Source: Usnea hakonensis
Taxonomy: Eukaryota; Ascomycota; Lecanoromycetes; Lecanorales; Parmeliaceae
Direction: 5' to 3'
NCBI GenBank assembly: GCA_013423325.1
Contig: BLJB01000069.1
Coordinates: 124,001 to 188,000 of the forward strand
Length of the DNA: 64,000 nucleotides
This document shows positions 32,707-43,409 of the stretch, one piece after another (the first letter of the stretch is position 1; each line of letters starts with the position of its first letter). A program made the translations under genes and the position numbers. The notes below the pieces were generated by a model. The model ran no database searches. It had not been told where the DNA came from and saw only the letters and a list, made by a program, of their open reading frames with translations.

Positions 32707-35640
32707 CTAGGGACTTGGTTGGGGCTCAAGGAGCCGTACCACATCGTCATGTCCGAGCCTCACTGCTATGTCCAGCGCCGTCTCTCCGGATTCATTCTTA
32801 GCGTTGACATTCGGAGACTTCTCTAGCAGCAGCTGTATCATAGCTTCCCGCCGTCTCTCATCTTTGCGTTTAGCCGTATCCAATGACGTTGTATCTTCTA
32901 ATAGTTCATCACTGGATTCTACCGCCTGTCTCTGCAACCTCCGGCGGCGTGAATCAACCTCTAAGTCATATTTTGCTGCCCATATCAAAGCCGTCTGTCC
33001 CTCTCTATCCTCAGCGTTGACATTCACCCCCTTCTCTAGCAACAACTGTATAGCGTCTGTACACCCTGTCCTCGCTGCCATTATCAAAGCCGTCTGTCCC
33101 TCTCTATCCTCAGCGTTGACATTCACCCCCTTCTCTAGCAACAACTGTATAGCGTCTGTACGCCCTGTCTTCGCTGCTATTATCAGCGGCGTTTCCCAAT
33201 CTCCATTCACAGCATCGGTATCCGCCCCATGCTCTAATAGCAGCCGTACTAACTCTTGCTGGTTCTTAAACATAGTGTATCTAAGTGTATCGTGTAAAGC
33301 TGTCTTTCCAGTTTTATCTTTGACGTTGACGTTCGCCCCGCTCTCTAATAGTAGCCGCATTTTATCCTCATACCCCCGAAATGCTGCTATTGCCAGCGGC
33401 GTTCTCCCATCTTCATTCACAACATCGATATCCGCCCAATGCTCTAATAGTAGCCGTACTGTCGCTTCTTGCTGGCCCTCAAACGTAATGTATCCAATTG
33501 TGTCATGTAAAGCTGTCTGTCCAATTTTATCTTTGGCGTTTATGTTCGCTCCGCTCTCTAATAGTAGCCGCACTGCATCCTCATTACCCCAACACGCTGC
33601 TCTTGCCAACGCCGTCTGGCCATATCTATTCACAGCGTTGGTGTTCGCGCCATTCCCGAGCAGTAGGCGAATTACGGCCCCTGATTCCCTTTGCCGGCCG
33701 AGAGCTGCTTTCATCAACGCTGTTTCTCCATTTGGATCCTGAGCCTCGACATCTGCCCCTTGCTCTAGCAGTAATTCTGTTATGGTCTCATACCCGTATT
33801 CAGCTGCTTTCATCAATGGTGTCTCCCCATTGTCGTCCTTGATATTACTATCTGCACCCTTCTCCAGCAGCAGCTGCACCATGGCGTCGTGTCCGCGCCT
33901 AATCGCCCACGTCAACGCCGTCATCCCATGGCTATCAGTTTTATTCAGAAAAGACAAACGCTTGATATTGTTTAGCAGATCTTTCCCAAGAACAAGTTTC
34001 TTTGCAAGCGGAAGAATGCCTAAAAACGAAGCGAAATTCAACAGTGGGAATGAGTCCGGTGGTTCAAGATACCCACATGTATCGACCGATTCGGAATACC
34101 AGTATGCTTTCAACCAAGACGTACGAATTTCAGACTCCTTTTTCCAAAAAGGTTGTGATAAGTCAAAAACGTCCGCTGAGTGAGCTAGAGATCTTGCATG
34201 CTCATGCCAATGGAGTACAGCATACGAAAGCAATGGAAAGCGACTCAAATGCTCTTCATCTCTCAAGACATTGGGGTTGCCGTTTTCAAGAGCGCCAGAT
34301 TGCAGGTAGTCCAGGCATCTTCTTGCAATCTGAAGATTCGCGGCATCTTCTTTGATACGGAAGGACTCTAACTCAGAATCTGAGTCCCGACTTTTACGCA
34401 ACAGGTAATCCTTGGCAGAGTCATGGATAAAACCAACTTCGTCTCCTTTGATCACTAGGAAGTCTCCGCAGTACGACATTTGGTCTCGTATTCTTTCATC
34501 GCGATCGGCGACAATTGAAAGACTTGGAGTAGGCTCGATCGCAGTGCTCAGCTCCAAGAGAGTCAAAGGGCGAACAGCCATGATAACCCAGCTTAGTATT
34601 CTAACGGCAATGTCTCGTCGACCGCTATCAATCTGAAGTAGTATGCGGGCATATAATTCATCCAACCCTGGTAGGAAAAGGTCTAAGGCCTTTTCGACTT
34701 CGATCGCTTTGTATTTCCTTAGCACGTTGGCTACAATACCTATCCATAGGAATGTACCTTGCGCGCGCTCCCGGAAGACTTTTGCCACATGTCTACGTAA
34801 TGGTTCCGGATACTTTCGATGTCTAGAGAGTTCCTCAACCTTGGCCACAATGAATATGTTAATATCATTATTGACGTCGGCACTGGCGTCCGGATCCAAG
34901 GAAATATGAGGGAAGCTCCAAAGCAAAATTGGTATGAAATGTGGAAAATCTCGGCTGACAATAAGTAAGTTGAGATGACAGGCTGACGGTTTAAATGTGT
35001 TTGCAGAGAGGAGAGCAGCGAATTTTCGAAGCATCACTTTCAGCGAAGCTTCATCGCATTCGTCGAGACCGTCTAGCACACAGTACGTAGTTTCAAGAGC
35101 AGGATCACAGACCATTCTCTCGAAGATCCTCCACAACGTTTCGAATGAAAACAGAGAAGTCTTCTGTATTTTGAAGTCTGGTAGGATATGATCGAATAGC
35201 TTCGGGCGTGATTGCAAAAGCTGGTAAATGAGTCCTCTGAGAACAGCGACAGCCGTGTTGCGCCTTTCGTCTTTGTTGTCACAGAAGTACTGTAGAAACA
35301 GCTTGTTCTGTGATATTGCGATTTCTTCAAGCTCTTCAGCGACAAAGATTGACAACATTGTTTTGCCCTTTCCAGGGCCACCGGATAGCCATAGCAGCTG
35401 CGAAGGGGAGCAAAGCCATGATTCGTAAAGGGCATGGCTCTTGATCCACTGGCACGTACCATCAACTCTGGGACCCTTGTCATTTATGAGCTTCGATCGA
35501 TCGTCCTTTGGGTTGGTGAGGAAAAGCGCCTCCAAGCAATTGGCTTCGTCTTTCTTTCGTTCTACTGCAATAGCATTATTAAACCTTATCCTTTTGATCA
35601 TACTCAACAAATACATGACGAAGTCTTGCGGGTTGTACAT
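32707..35640 (-). CDS. NACHT-ankyrin NLR-type protein
   Basis: As a stand-alone gene it encodes 977 residues. An N-terminal lead (about 1-75) precedes the NACHT NTPase: Walker A GGPGKGKT (near 88), Walker B YCVLDGLDEC (near 190), then VSRDFPHF-type sensor sequence, and helical winged-type regions. From about residue 570 come ten or more ankyrin repeats (GANVNAKDKTGKTALHDT and similar), several nearly identical, as in rapidly evolving recognition arrays. In fungi such STAND proteins sense non-self and trigger cell death or effector activation. The ATG at 35640 lies only 97 bases from the stop of the NTPase frame upstream, and splice sites at 35564/35651/35692/35749 can join the two in frame (see findings). 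If joined, the first 26 residues of this model are intron. Confidence 0.88.
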   Translation of the reverse strand: MYNPQDFVMYLLSMIKRIRFNNAIAVERKKDEANCLEALFLTNPKDDRSKLINDKGPRVDGTCQWIKSHALYESWLCSPSQLLWLSGGPGKGKTMLSIFVAEELEEIAISQNKLFLQYFCDNKDERRNTAVAVLRGLIYQLLQSRPKLFDHILPDFKIQKTSLFSFETLWRIFERMVCDPALETTYCVLDGLDECDEASLKVMLRKFAALLSANTFKPSACHLNLLIVSRDFPHFIPILLWSFPHISLDPDASADVNNDINIFIVAKVEELSRHRKYPEPLRRHVAKVFRERAQGTFLWIGIVANVLRKYKAIEVEKALDLFLPGLDELYARILLQIDSGRRDIAVRILSWVIMAVRPLTLLELSTAIEPTPSLSIVADRDERIRDQMSYCGDFLVIKGDEVGFIHDSAKDYLLRKSRDSDSELESFRIKEDAANLQIARRCLDYLQSGALENGNPNVLRDEEHLSRFPLLSYAVLHWHEHARSLAHSADVFDLSQPFWKKESEIRTSWLKAYWYSESVDTCGYLEPPDSFPLLNFASFLGILPLAKKLVLGKDLLNNIKRLSFLNKTDSHGMTALTWAIRRGHDAMVQLLLEKGADSNIKDDNGETPLMKAAEYGYETITELLLEQGADVEAQDPNGETALMKAALGRQRESGAVIRLLLGNGANTNAVNRYGQTALARAACWGNEDAVRLLLESGANINAKDKIGQTALHDTIGYITFEGQQEATVRLLLEHWADIDVVNEDGRTPLAIAAFRGYEDKMRLLLESGANVNVKDKTGKTALHDTLRYTMFKNQQELVRLLLEHGADTDAVNGDWETPLIIAAKTGRTDAIQLLLEKGVNVNAEDREGQTALIMAARTGCTDAIQLLLEKGVNVNAEDREGQTALIWAAKYDLEVDSRRRRLQRQAVESSDELLEDTTSLDTAKRKDERRREAMIQLLLEKSPNVNAKNESGETALDIAVRLGHDDVVRLLEPQPSP

Positions 35641-35737
35641 AAGGACTTACGTGAATTAGATATATTTCGTGTACGATCATCGTAATTTGTTACTATGAAA
35701 GCCTTGTCAGCAAGATGATCTTCACTACCTCCATTGT

Positions 35738-36605
35738 TCAATCCTTACCAAAGGTCATCGAGCCACCAGCAGAATTATATTGTCGTGCACTACCCTGGGC
35801 GGTGTTTTTCCCCTGGGCATTGCCACTCCAGAAACATGATAGCATGATGCAAGTCTCAGGTAGCTTGGGATGTCTTCTGTCGACAGCTTCAATCAAAGCC
35901 AGGGGTGTTCTCTCTTCTATATTCGCCAATACGGCGACCTCCTGTTCTTCTACATCATTAGGTAAGAAGATAGCTCGTACAAGGGCATGAGACTCTTCCG
36001 TGGTCATTTCACCCACTTCGAGGGTACGATGATTCCTGAATCCTTCTCTAGGCCGCTTCCTTGATGTGATAAGCAAAGTCCCATGAGAGCAGATTGGGAT
36101 GGCTTCCTCAACCAACTGCCAGAATGACTCTTCTTCATCACTAGACGGATCAATACCTAAACAAGCATCGTCAACGACTGCTAGCCATGCGCCTTTCTTT
36201 TCATCTTGGAGCCAGCTGTGCGCCCTTGTGACCCACTCTAGCCCGTCTGCTTTCTCTTTCGGAAGAAGGCGATTGTCCATTGACGACAGGGAAGAATGTT
36301 GAAAATCGACAATTGTATTTCCAAAGAACCAAAAGACAGTCATGTCTTTTCTACCGCGATGGACTCTGTGTGCATATTTGGCAGCCAATTGAGATTTCCT
36401 GTATTATGTCAGATAAAGGTCTGCTTCAATCCACAGAGTGAGCCTACCCTGCTCCCGGTGGCCCGTGTATAAGAAGAACTGGGGCCGGTCTAATGCCGCT
36501 TTCATTGCTGGAGTATTCCAACATATTTGTCATTTGTCGAAACAACTTTGGACGGTCTATGAAAAGCTTGTCTTTGGAGTATGGGCAATTGACTATGACA
36601 AGCAT
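35738..36605 (-). CDS. NB-ARC-like NTPase ending in amyloid-like motif
   Basis: Exons 36605-36448 and 36398-35738 (49-base intron, splitting the P-loop) encode 272 residues. Walker A is HGPPGAGKSQ, Walker B WLAVVDDA, then TLLITSRKRP and TPLALIEA, matching the compact NB-ARC order. There is no winged-helix or repeat domain. The last 28 residues (AQGSARQYNSAGGSMTFGKD) are Gly/Gln/Asn-rich and closely match the C-terminus of the SesA-domain protein at 43410-44090; such short motifs in fungal NLR systems are amyloid-forming (sigma-type). The ATG at 36605 is only 28 bases after the stop of the AcuF-type gene, leaving no room for a promoter, and a GTAGGA..CATAG intron (36646-36593) would join the two in frame. 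I list it separately but think a fusion is likelier. Confidence 0.7.
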
Positions 36606-36632
36606 CAGTAATGACCGTAGACCCCAACGAAA

Positions 36633-38547
36633 CTAGCTGTTCCTACATGATTTGGGAGATTTTGGATCTAGCGACAGTTTGTGATAGGCCCAAGCCCAAT
36701 CTTCAGCTTCTGTTTCATCAACAAGGTAGTCCTCGGTTGGCATTGAATCTTCATTCTGAAGATATTGGATTTCACTCTCGTCACTCAGGTAGTCCCGCCT
36801 TGTTGACGTTGAGCCGCCAGATGAGGACACGGACGATCTAGACCTAATGGACCTTTCTGAAGAGTCGAAGAGGACATCCGGAAGAGCTGATAGTGCAACA
36901 TTTTCAAGATGCTCGCCAATGTGGCCCAACAATAAACCATGAGTCTCTTTGCTGGCGCGTTCCATATTTTCTTCGTCGATAGCCAGTCCGCATACGGGAC
37001 AGCGTGTGAATATGTGAGGCGCAGAAAATGCGCTTCGGGAAACAAGTCTAGGGAGCATCGCCTCTGTGAAACTTCCACCATGAGACTCCCTCATATGTCC
37101 GACAAAATCCTCTTCTCGGTCGAAAACTTCCTTCTTTTGGTGTCTAGATCTACAAAGCCAACCAGTATGTTTTTTCTGATGCTCGAGTTCCATATGTCGA
37201 ATCCAATCCGCCTTGGAGACAAATGACTCTGTCGGGTTCGTGCAAGTGGCTAGTAAACAGACGTATGGCCGTAAATCGCTTTTTACGTGTTTCCTGTTGC
37301 GCCAGTCAGAGCTTCTGTACACATACCGCACGAGTATCTTTCTGAGTTGCATTACACCTACTGCCAATTTTCTTCTAGTTCCTTTTTTTGAAGCTTGGAT
37401 CCCGAAGCGAGCTCGACAGGAAGACAGCAATACGGACATTTGAACCTTCCATTTCCGGTACATTCTTTTGGTATGCCAGGGTAGTGATGTTTGACCTTCA
37501 TAGCGGGTGCAGAGACCGCCACTGTCGCCGCAGATTTCCGAGTTGATGGGCGGTGAGGTAGGTCCAATTTGTCAGGATCAATACTTGTAGCGGTTGTGTG
37601 CGCGCTACTCTTAACACTCAATGTCAAGGCGATATTCGGCCGGTGGTTCTCTGATGGGGCTCTCTGAATTTGAGTGTGGGCCATATGTGGGACAGGTAAA
37701 GCTGCCATAGTGGTCTTTTCTTTAATCAACGGCTCAGGTACCGGCTTAACACGAAGATGCTTGTCGTGACTGCGTATGTAGAGAAACCTCTTCCTTCTTC
37801 TCACATTCCCTTCGATTATCCTTTGACAAACATCCTTTCGAGGTTTATCCATCTCCAGATCTTCCTTTGTCTTCTCCGTCAATGTCATCTCCGTCAATGT
37901 CTTCCTCCAAAGTCTTTTAGCCCAGAGACAGTCAAGTAGATCTTGCGTTGTAACCCGGAAGTCTTTGAAACCCTCATCTTTCGGATCCGAATACTGTTCT
38001 GACTTTATATCTCGATTGTGTGAAGCGGCTCGCCGGATTGCGACCGCAAACCTGATGAGCCAGTCGAGTAAGTGTTCGATGTTGTCTAAGTGCTGCACGG
38101 AGTTGGCGGGTTCAATAGAAGATGGGGTCAAATAGCTCGCGGAGCTGGCAATTCGCATCTTATTAGGCAAGACATCAGGAGCTTGCGGCCGATGTGGGGT
38201 CTGATCAGTTTTATTATACACTATGACAGTATGTGAGTATGTGTGCAGATCAAGTCGTTGCTGCAGCCCCTGGAACGGGGAACAGCTCTATCAGTCTTAC
38301 ACTGTTCCAGTTCCTTCACCAGCTCTTCTAAGATCTCAAGAGTTGTACGCTTGATGTCTTCGTGTTTCTCCAATCTATGGTCTGCAGACGCACTTTTGTC
38401 GGCAAAGGCACCGATAGTGGACGCCCACAGGATAAACGCCGCGCGATGACGTCCCGTGTCAACATTTAGCTTCAAGCTTTCCTGAGTTAAACACTTATTG
38501 AAGAGGTCGAGACACTCCGCTGCACGAGAACCAATTGAATAGGCCAT
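36633..38547 (-). CDS. AcuF-type C2H2 zinc-finger protein
   Basis: Exons 38547-38301, 38220-37362 and 37314-36633 give 595 residues if the frame runs to its TAG. The N-terminal helical region (ECLDLFNKCL..LWASTIGAFADKSASADHRL) and the later zinc-binding blocks (FKCPYCCLPVE, KHVKSDLRPYVC, CTNPTESF..WIRHMELEH, WLCRS..H, RCPVCGLAI) match a large fungal family annotated as oxidoreductase AcuF-like C2H2 type. The middle (about 180-260) is low-complexity and basic. The role is unknown; members are often beside or fused to STAND NTPases. The last 14 bases of the frame before the stop contain a possible donor that would splice on to the NTPase gene downstream. Divergent from the subtilase gene. Confidence 0.78.
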
Positions 38548-38754
38548 GACAGTGGGAGGAGAGTGAAGAGGTTACGATGACTGCCGTTCGGAAGCTATCG
38601 CTGACATGAGTCAGCCTGGGCATCCACGCCCCCCACCAAATCCGCGCTAGCTCGCTCGGCCGCTGTGCACTTAGTATCTCATACGAATGCACAGCTGTAT
38701 ATATTTATATTTTTATACACTTGGTGTGAGCAAGCGAGCGGGCCGAGAAACAGT
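38548..38754. promoter_or_regulatory. bidirectional promoter of AcuF/NLR and subtilase genes
   Basis: Only 207 bases separate the two divergent ATGs, so the receptor-type gene and the protease gene very likely share regulatory sequence. A TATATTTATATTT stretch lies near 38698-38711, suitably placed for the plus-strand gene. Confidence 0.6.
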
Positions 38755-41700
38755 ATGGACATTGATGATACGTCCATTAATTACGCATACGCAAGACCTC
38801 TGCTGCATAGCGTTATACAGATATTCATCCACGCTGCCCAATATTCATACAAGAGACCGTACATATCAACTCGCATTTACGGCGAAATCGAGCGCTATTT
38901 GATGTATCTGAGTCTCCGTCTCAAGACGAAGGACGACTACCTTTATTGCGGTCAACAAATGAGTGTTACTGAAAAGGATGTAGTAAAGAGTCTTCTGGAT
39001 TTCTTTGAACGGCAGCTCTCTCATGTAAGGCGATCGAAGGCCCCCAGGCAAAGTGAACCTGATCCAGGCTAGAGTTTTGCTGCTCTCAGCTTGCGATTAC
39101 CTATGAATGAAATGACATGCATAGTAACATCAACGCAGCTTCCGCCTTCTCATGAGTCTCATTACCCTAGACTAGAGGAATTGCAGCGGTCGAACAGCAA
39201 AGACGGATTATTCGAAAGCCTCTTAAGCGCAGATTCAAGCAAACAAAAACAATTTGACCACCTGGTATTGTGGATCGAGCAATTTGACTCCTTAAGAGAC
39301 AAATTGGACACCGATGAGGACCCATATGAACTTGAGAATGGGCCAATAGCCGAGCTCGCCACTCAGCTAACAAAGGTTCCACTACCACAGGACTTATTGG
39401 ACCACGCCAAACGTTTGAATGAGTCTTTACTCCATTACTGGTCCTGTATCCATGATGCTCCCCGTGAAGCCAGCCTCTTCTTGGCCGACTTCGATCAGCC
39501 AGAGATCACCGAAAAAACTGCTAAATTTCAGATACTGCTGTCATCTACCAGAGGATTCGAGACCTGGAAGTGGGCAGATGTGTCAGTTGATACGAAATCA
39601 AGGTAAAGTAAAGTGGGGGCTTCCTGGCGGTGTTGCACTGATAATGGAAAAGATCCGCTGTCCCCCAAGAAGAAATCTGTGTTGCCATGTCATGCAATCA
39701 TTCGAGCAAAAATCCGGAACAACGAGGCTGTATCTGCAGTGTATTCGAGAGGGCTGGCAGACTCACTCTTCATTTGCAACGAGTAGACGAAAATACGAGA
39801 ATGATAATTCTCAATGCCAATCGACCGAAGCGAGAAATGTTCAAAATATCGCGTACTGATAGCGTTGGGTTCGAAGATTTACCATCAATACTCAAGAGCG
39901 ACGCTGGCCATTCCGTGAGAGCCAGCTTAAACAAGCTTGCAATCAAACTTGCATACACGTTTTTACATCTATATGACGACAACGACAGCATAGGTTCTTG
40001 GATCTGCACGGATTGGTTCAAATACTACGGAGACTCGAATAGCTCTATACAACGTTGGATAGGCCCAAATTGGCTCGAACGAGTCAGATTCTTGTACCAT
40101 AGCGAAGGAAACTCTGGCAATGATCATCCGAGACCGAACATTCTCCGGCCTTATCTCTGTTCGCGCACTGGTTTCGAGGAAGCCCCCACATACAATGAGG
40201 AAGATAGAAAAGATCTGCTGCACCGTTTCCCAAGTCTCCTTGCTCTGGGAATAGGTCTCCTGAAGATACAGCAGATGCGAGCAGGAGAGGATATAGTGTT
40301 CGCCCGTGATGCGCAACCCAAAATCAACAGCGATCTGTGCACAGCCACGGATATTTTGGATAGAATGAAAAGGGAGAGCAAGTCGGGGCTTGGGGTCGTT
40401 GATGCATACTTCTTGGAAGCGATCGACGCATGTCTAAATCCTGATGATTTCGGGATAAGTTACGAAGCTACCCGCTCACAGGTGAGGAAATATGTTGGCG
40501 AGAAAGTTGTCACTTATTTAAAGTTGAATTCATTCATCTCTTTGCCTACACCGAAGCAGATGGAACATTTGATTCAAGGCGCACCCCTACCTGATATCTT
40601 GGACGGGAGGAAGGTAGCAGACGTTGTATCTACCTCAGTAGAACGCCCTCCGAAACAAGAAGATCGGTTGCCAGATGCCGAAGTAGAAGAGAGGGCATAC
40701 CGAGAGTGAGAACACTGTCCTCCCTTTAGAACAACATGTACTTGCTGACACAAGCTGAAGGTATTCACCAGCGGATCGACAAGCGGATCAGTGGTGCAAG
40801 GAATTTCAAGAAAAAGTAATTGAAGAAGTTCATGAACGGAAAAAGAAAAAGAACATTCAGTCCTCTGTAAAGGTCAAGCTAGCCATTCTTGATACAGGAC
40901 TAGAAGTTACACCAACCAAGAGAGCCAAGTGGCTTGAAGATGATAGAGTGGTTTACAAGAGCTGGGTGAAACAGGGAAACGTCTCTGACTGGGAAGATAA
41001 GGTGGGTCATGGTACGCATTCGGCGTGTTTGCTTGTCAGCCTTGCACCCGATGCTAAAATCCATGTCGCCCGTGTTTTCGAAGGGCAAGAGCCAAAGGAG
41101 CACGAACTTTTTTACATCGCAGAGGTGAGTCTCACGTATCTCTGGTGCAGGTCTCCGCTGATGAGAATGGACAAGGCGATCGATCACGCTGTCAGTGAGT
41201 GGAAAGTTGACATCATAACTATGTCATTCGGGCTCGAAGCAACCAGAAGTAGCGAAGCCAGTCGAGAGAAGATAAAAGAAGCGTTGAAGTTTGCCTACAC
41301 CAACGATGTGACCATGTTTGCAGCTGCTTCGAACGAAGGCCGCAACAAACTAGGTGACGGCATAGCATGGCCTGCAAGCGCTTTGGAAGTCATTTCCGTC
41401 CATTCTGGGGTGGGGAAACCCCCTCGTTCGACCAGGAGTCCCTGCACCGCCCTCCCCGGGCTAGCTGTCTGGACCCTAGGTGAAGCTGTCAAATCTGACT
41501 GGCCGCCTTCCTTAAAGTCCAGGAATGCCAGGGAATCGAATCGTAAGCGCAAAAGCGGCACATCCACCGCTACGCCCATTGCAGCAGCGATATGTGCAGT
41601 CCTTATCGATTATATCGAGTCCATGGGATGTTTGGATGAACCCCACAATAAGAACTTGCGGAGTCCGGACGGTATATTTGCTGTACTGAAAGAGATAATG

Positions 41701-41796
41701 GACTCTGAAGGATGGTTGCAGCCGTGGGGACTCTTCCTAGAAAGGGACGATGATTACATTGCTAAGCGCATACGCGATAGTTTCCGTGGGAACTGA
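38755..41796 (+). CDS. DUF7580-subtilisin-like serine protease (HET-Q2-like)
   Basis: Exons 38755-39024, 39139-39602, 39653-40705, 40761-41124 and 41176-41796 give 923 residues, all junctions in phase. The first 600 residues are helical; the SVFERAGRLTLHLQ, YLCSRTGFEEAP and FPSLLALGIGLLKIQQ blocks match the fungal DUF7580 region that often precedes intracellular subtilases. The S8 domain has Asp in AILDTG (near 638), His in GHGTHSA (near 678), Asn in FAAASNEG and Ser in GTSTATPIAA (near 845), so the triad is complete. There is no signal peptide, so it should act in the cytosol. In Podospora, a subtilisin of this type (HET-Q2) cleaves the gasdermin-like HET-Q1 encoded next door. The gasdermin-like gene here starts 448 bases downstream on the same strand. 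Confidence 0.85.
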
Positions 41797-42244
41797 TGGC
41801 CGACCTGTTAATGCACGAGTAACGCAGCCTCACATGAGTCTTGGAAGAGTCTTCACAGGGTACAATTTTCTAAAGATGTATTTCTCTATATAATTCGTAG
41901 CTTGACAATCAAATATGTCCTCATGATTACCAACAAACATGGTCTGATAAAACGATGACTCTTTGCTTACTGTCGGTTCTGTTGGGTAACTCCCTTTCCT
42001 ATCATCGTGATATGAGTGATACCTAGCTTTATTCCCGATTTTTTACTTGAGGTACCTACAAGGAGATCGGCGATTTGTTTCTGGTTTCCCTGCTTTATGC
42101 ACTCGGTGCATAGACTCTGCACGGTCACGTCATGGGCTTACCTTTCCGGTTCCAAGATTTTCTTTCGAGAGTCTAAGTGCTCGGGATGTGTGCATAGTTT
42201 TTCAAACATCTAGTGTCAACGTGTAGGCATACGTACAATACACA
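41797..42244. promoter_or_regulatory. spacer and promoter of gasdermin-like gene
   Basis: 448 bases holding the protease 3' end and the next promoter. No other frame with motifs. Confidence 0.45.
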
Positions 42245-43033
42245 ATGCCAAAATTCGAGTACATCCAGGCTCCCAATTTCCAGATTGATCCAGCTACCCT
42301 CGCTCTCGGAAGCATCTTTTCCGAACTGAACAAGCCTACAAACCTGCTTAACCAGTACGACAGAGGTTGGATTCCTACGGATTCTATACAAAGGAAGAGG
42401 GATGTCGACTTCAGCGAGCAGGTTACACGATCGATCAAAGCGGATGGCGGACTAAACGCAAACATCGCACAAGGCATCGGAGGATCGGGGGATGTTATAT
42501 TTACCATGTCGAAGAGCAGGAAAGAGTCGTACATCTGCAGTCAGCTTGACACAGAGAGCTTCGAGCCTGACGAGGCGTACGTGAGCCAGAGCCTGACTGC
42601 GCTGGATGTCCAGGAATATCTTGACGCGTGTTATCCATGGGATAAGAAGGTTTTCATGGTCACTGGTTTGAAGATCGCCAAAGATCTTCAAGTGAGTCAC
42701 AGCACGAGCGATGAAAGAGGTGGTACCCTACAAGTCGGCGTTGATGCAACACCAACGGGCATACCAGCTGGTGTCAGCGTGGGTGCCAGTGCCACGCCTG
42801 CAAGCTCAAGATCAATAACGTACACGGCACCACCGCTTGTTGTCTTTGCGCTGAGAGTCCTTCGGATCACGCCTAAGGGAAAGGTAAAAACTGTGACAGC
42901 TGGAGCCTTGTATAATGATGACGATGGCGACAGTCCTGCTTTAAAGACCGAGTGGGACATGGAGGAGATCGATATTCCGGGCCTTGGCGGAGACGTCGCG
43001 GTCGTTCCGGTGGTTGGGGCGGGATCATCGTGA
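42245..43033 (+). CDS. gasdermin-like pore-forming protein (RCD-1/HET-Q1 family candidate)
   Basis: One exon encodes 262 residues. The N-terminus has FQIDPATLALGSIFSE and LNQYDRGWIP; the middle has VFMVTGLKIAKD; then a Gly/Ser/Thr-rich loop, TAPPLVVFALRVLRI and a strand-rich end, followed by an acidic tail of about 40 residues (ALYNDDDGDS..IPGLGGD). This order and length fit the fungal gasdermin-like family as I know it: a beta-rich pore-forming part with a short C-terminal inhibitory segment removed by proteolysis. The family assignment rests on pattern recall, not on an alignment. The subtilisin immediately upstream strongly supports it, because fungal gasdermins are typically encoded beside their activating protease. 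It would act at the plasma membrane after cleavage. Confidence 0.62.
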   Translation: MPKFEYIQAPNFQIDPATLALGSIFSELNKPTNLLNQYDRGWIPTDSIQRKRDVDFSEQVTRSIKADGGLNANIAQGIGGSGDVIFTMSKSRKESYICSQLDTESFEPDEAYVSQSLTALDVQEYLDACYPWDKKVFMVTGLKIAKDLQVSHSTSDERGGTLQVGVDATPTGIPAGVSVGASATPASSRSITYTAPPLVVFALRVLRITPKGKVKTVTAGALYNDDDGDSPALKTEWDMEEIDIPGLGGDVAVVPVVGAGSS

Positions 43034-43409
43034 TGTATCGGGACGAGACTGGCGTGAGATGTGCGACTTATTACTGGATCTGCCGACAGGTGTATACTCG
43101 TTGAATCGGGACCGGAATGGTCCATGGTTTTTACGTATTCTGAGTTGACATGACTTTATTCTCTAAAAATATAATTTTTGATATAAACTCTATAATTAGA
43201 GATTATCTCTTACGCACATTGTAAAAATAATTAAAATCGATTAAGTATACGTACCTATAATATTTTTTAGAAGATTTACCCCTCGGAGGGAGGGGAGTTG
43301 TAGGGGGTCTCCCCCTAGAAATTAAAAAAGATAATAAAACCCCCTAGAGAACTTTCACACCAGAAATAACTTTTAAATAAAACTATTATTTAGGACCCCT
43401 TTAAATCGT
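43034..43409. other. AT-rich spacer, probable decayed repeat
   Basis: Strongly AT-rich from about 43140 to 43270, then a G/C-rich block (CCCCTCGGAGGGAGGGG) and AT-rich sequence again. It looks like an RIP-affected transposon or LTR remnant, but no ends are visible. Confidence 0.4.

Noticed and set aside
32768..33742. 324-codon plus-strand frame opposite the ankyrin repeats
   Set aside because: Its Ser/Cys/Phe repeats are the antisense reading of the ankyrin units.
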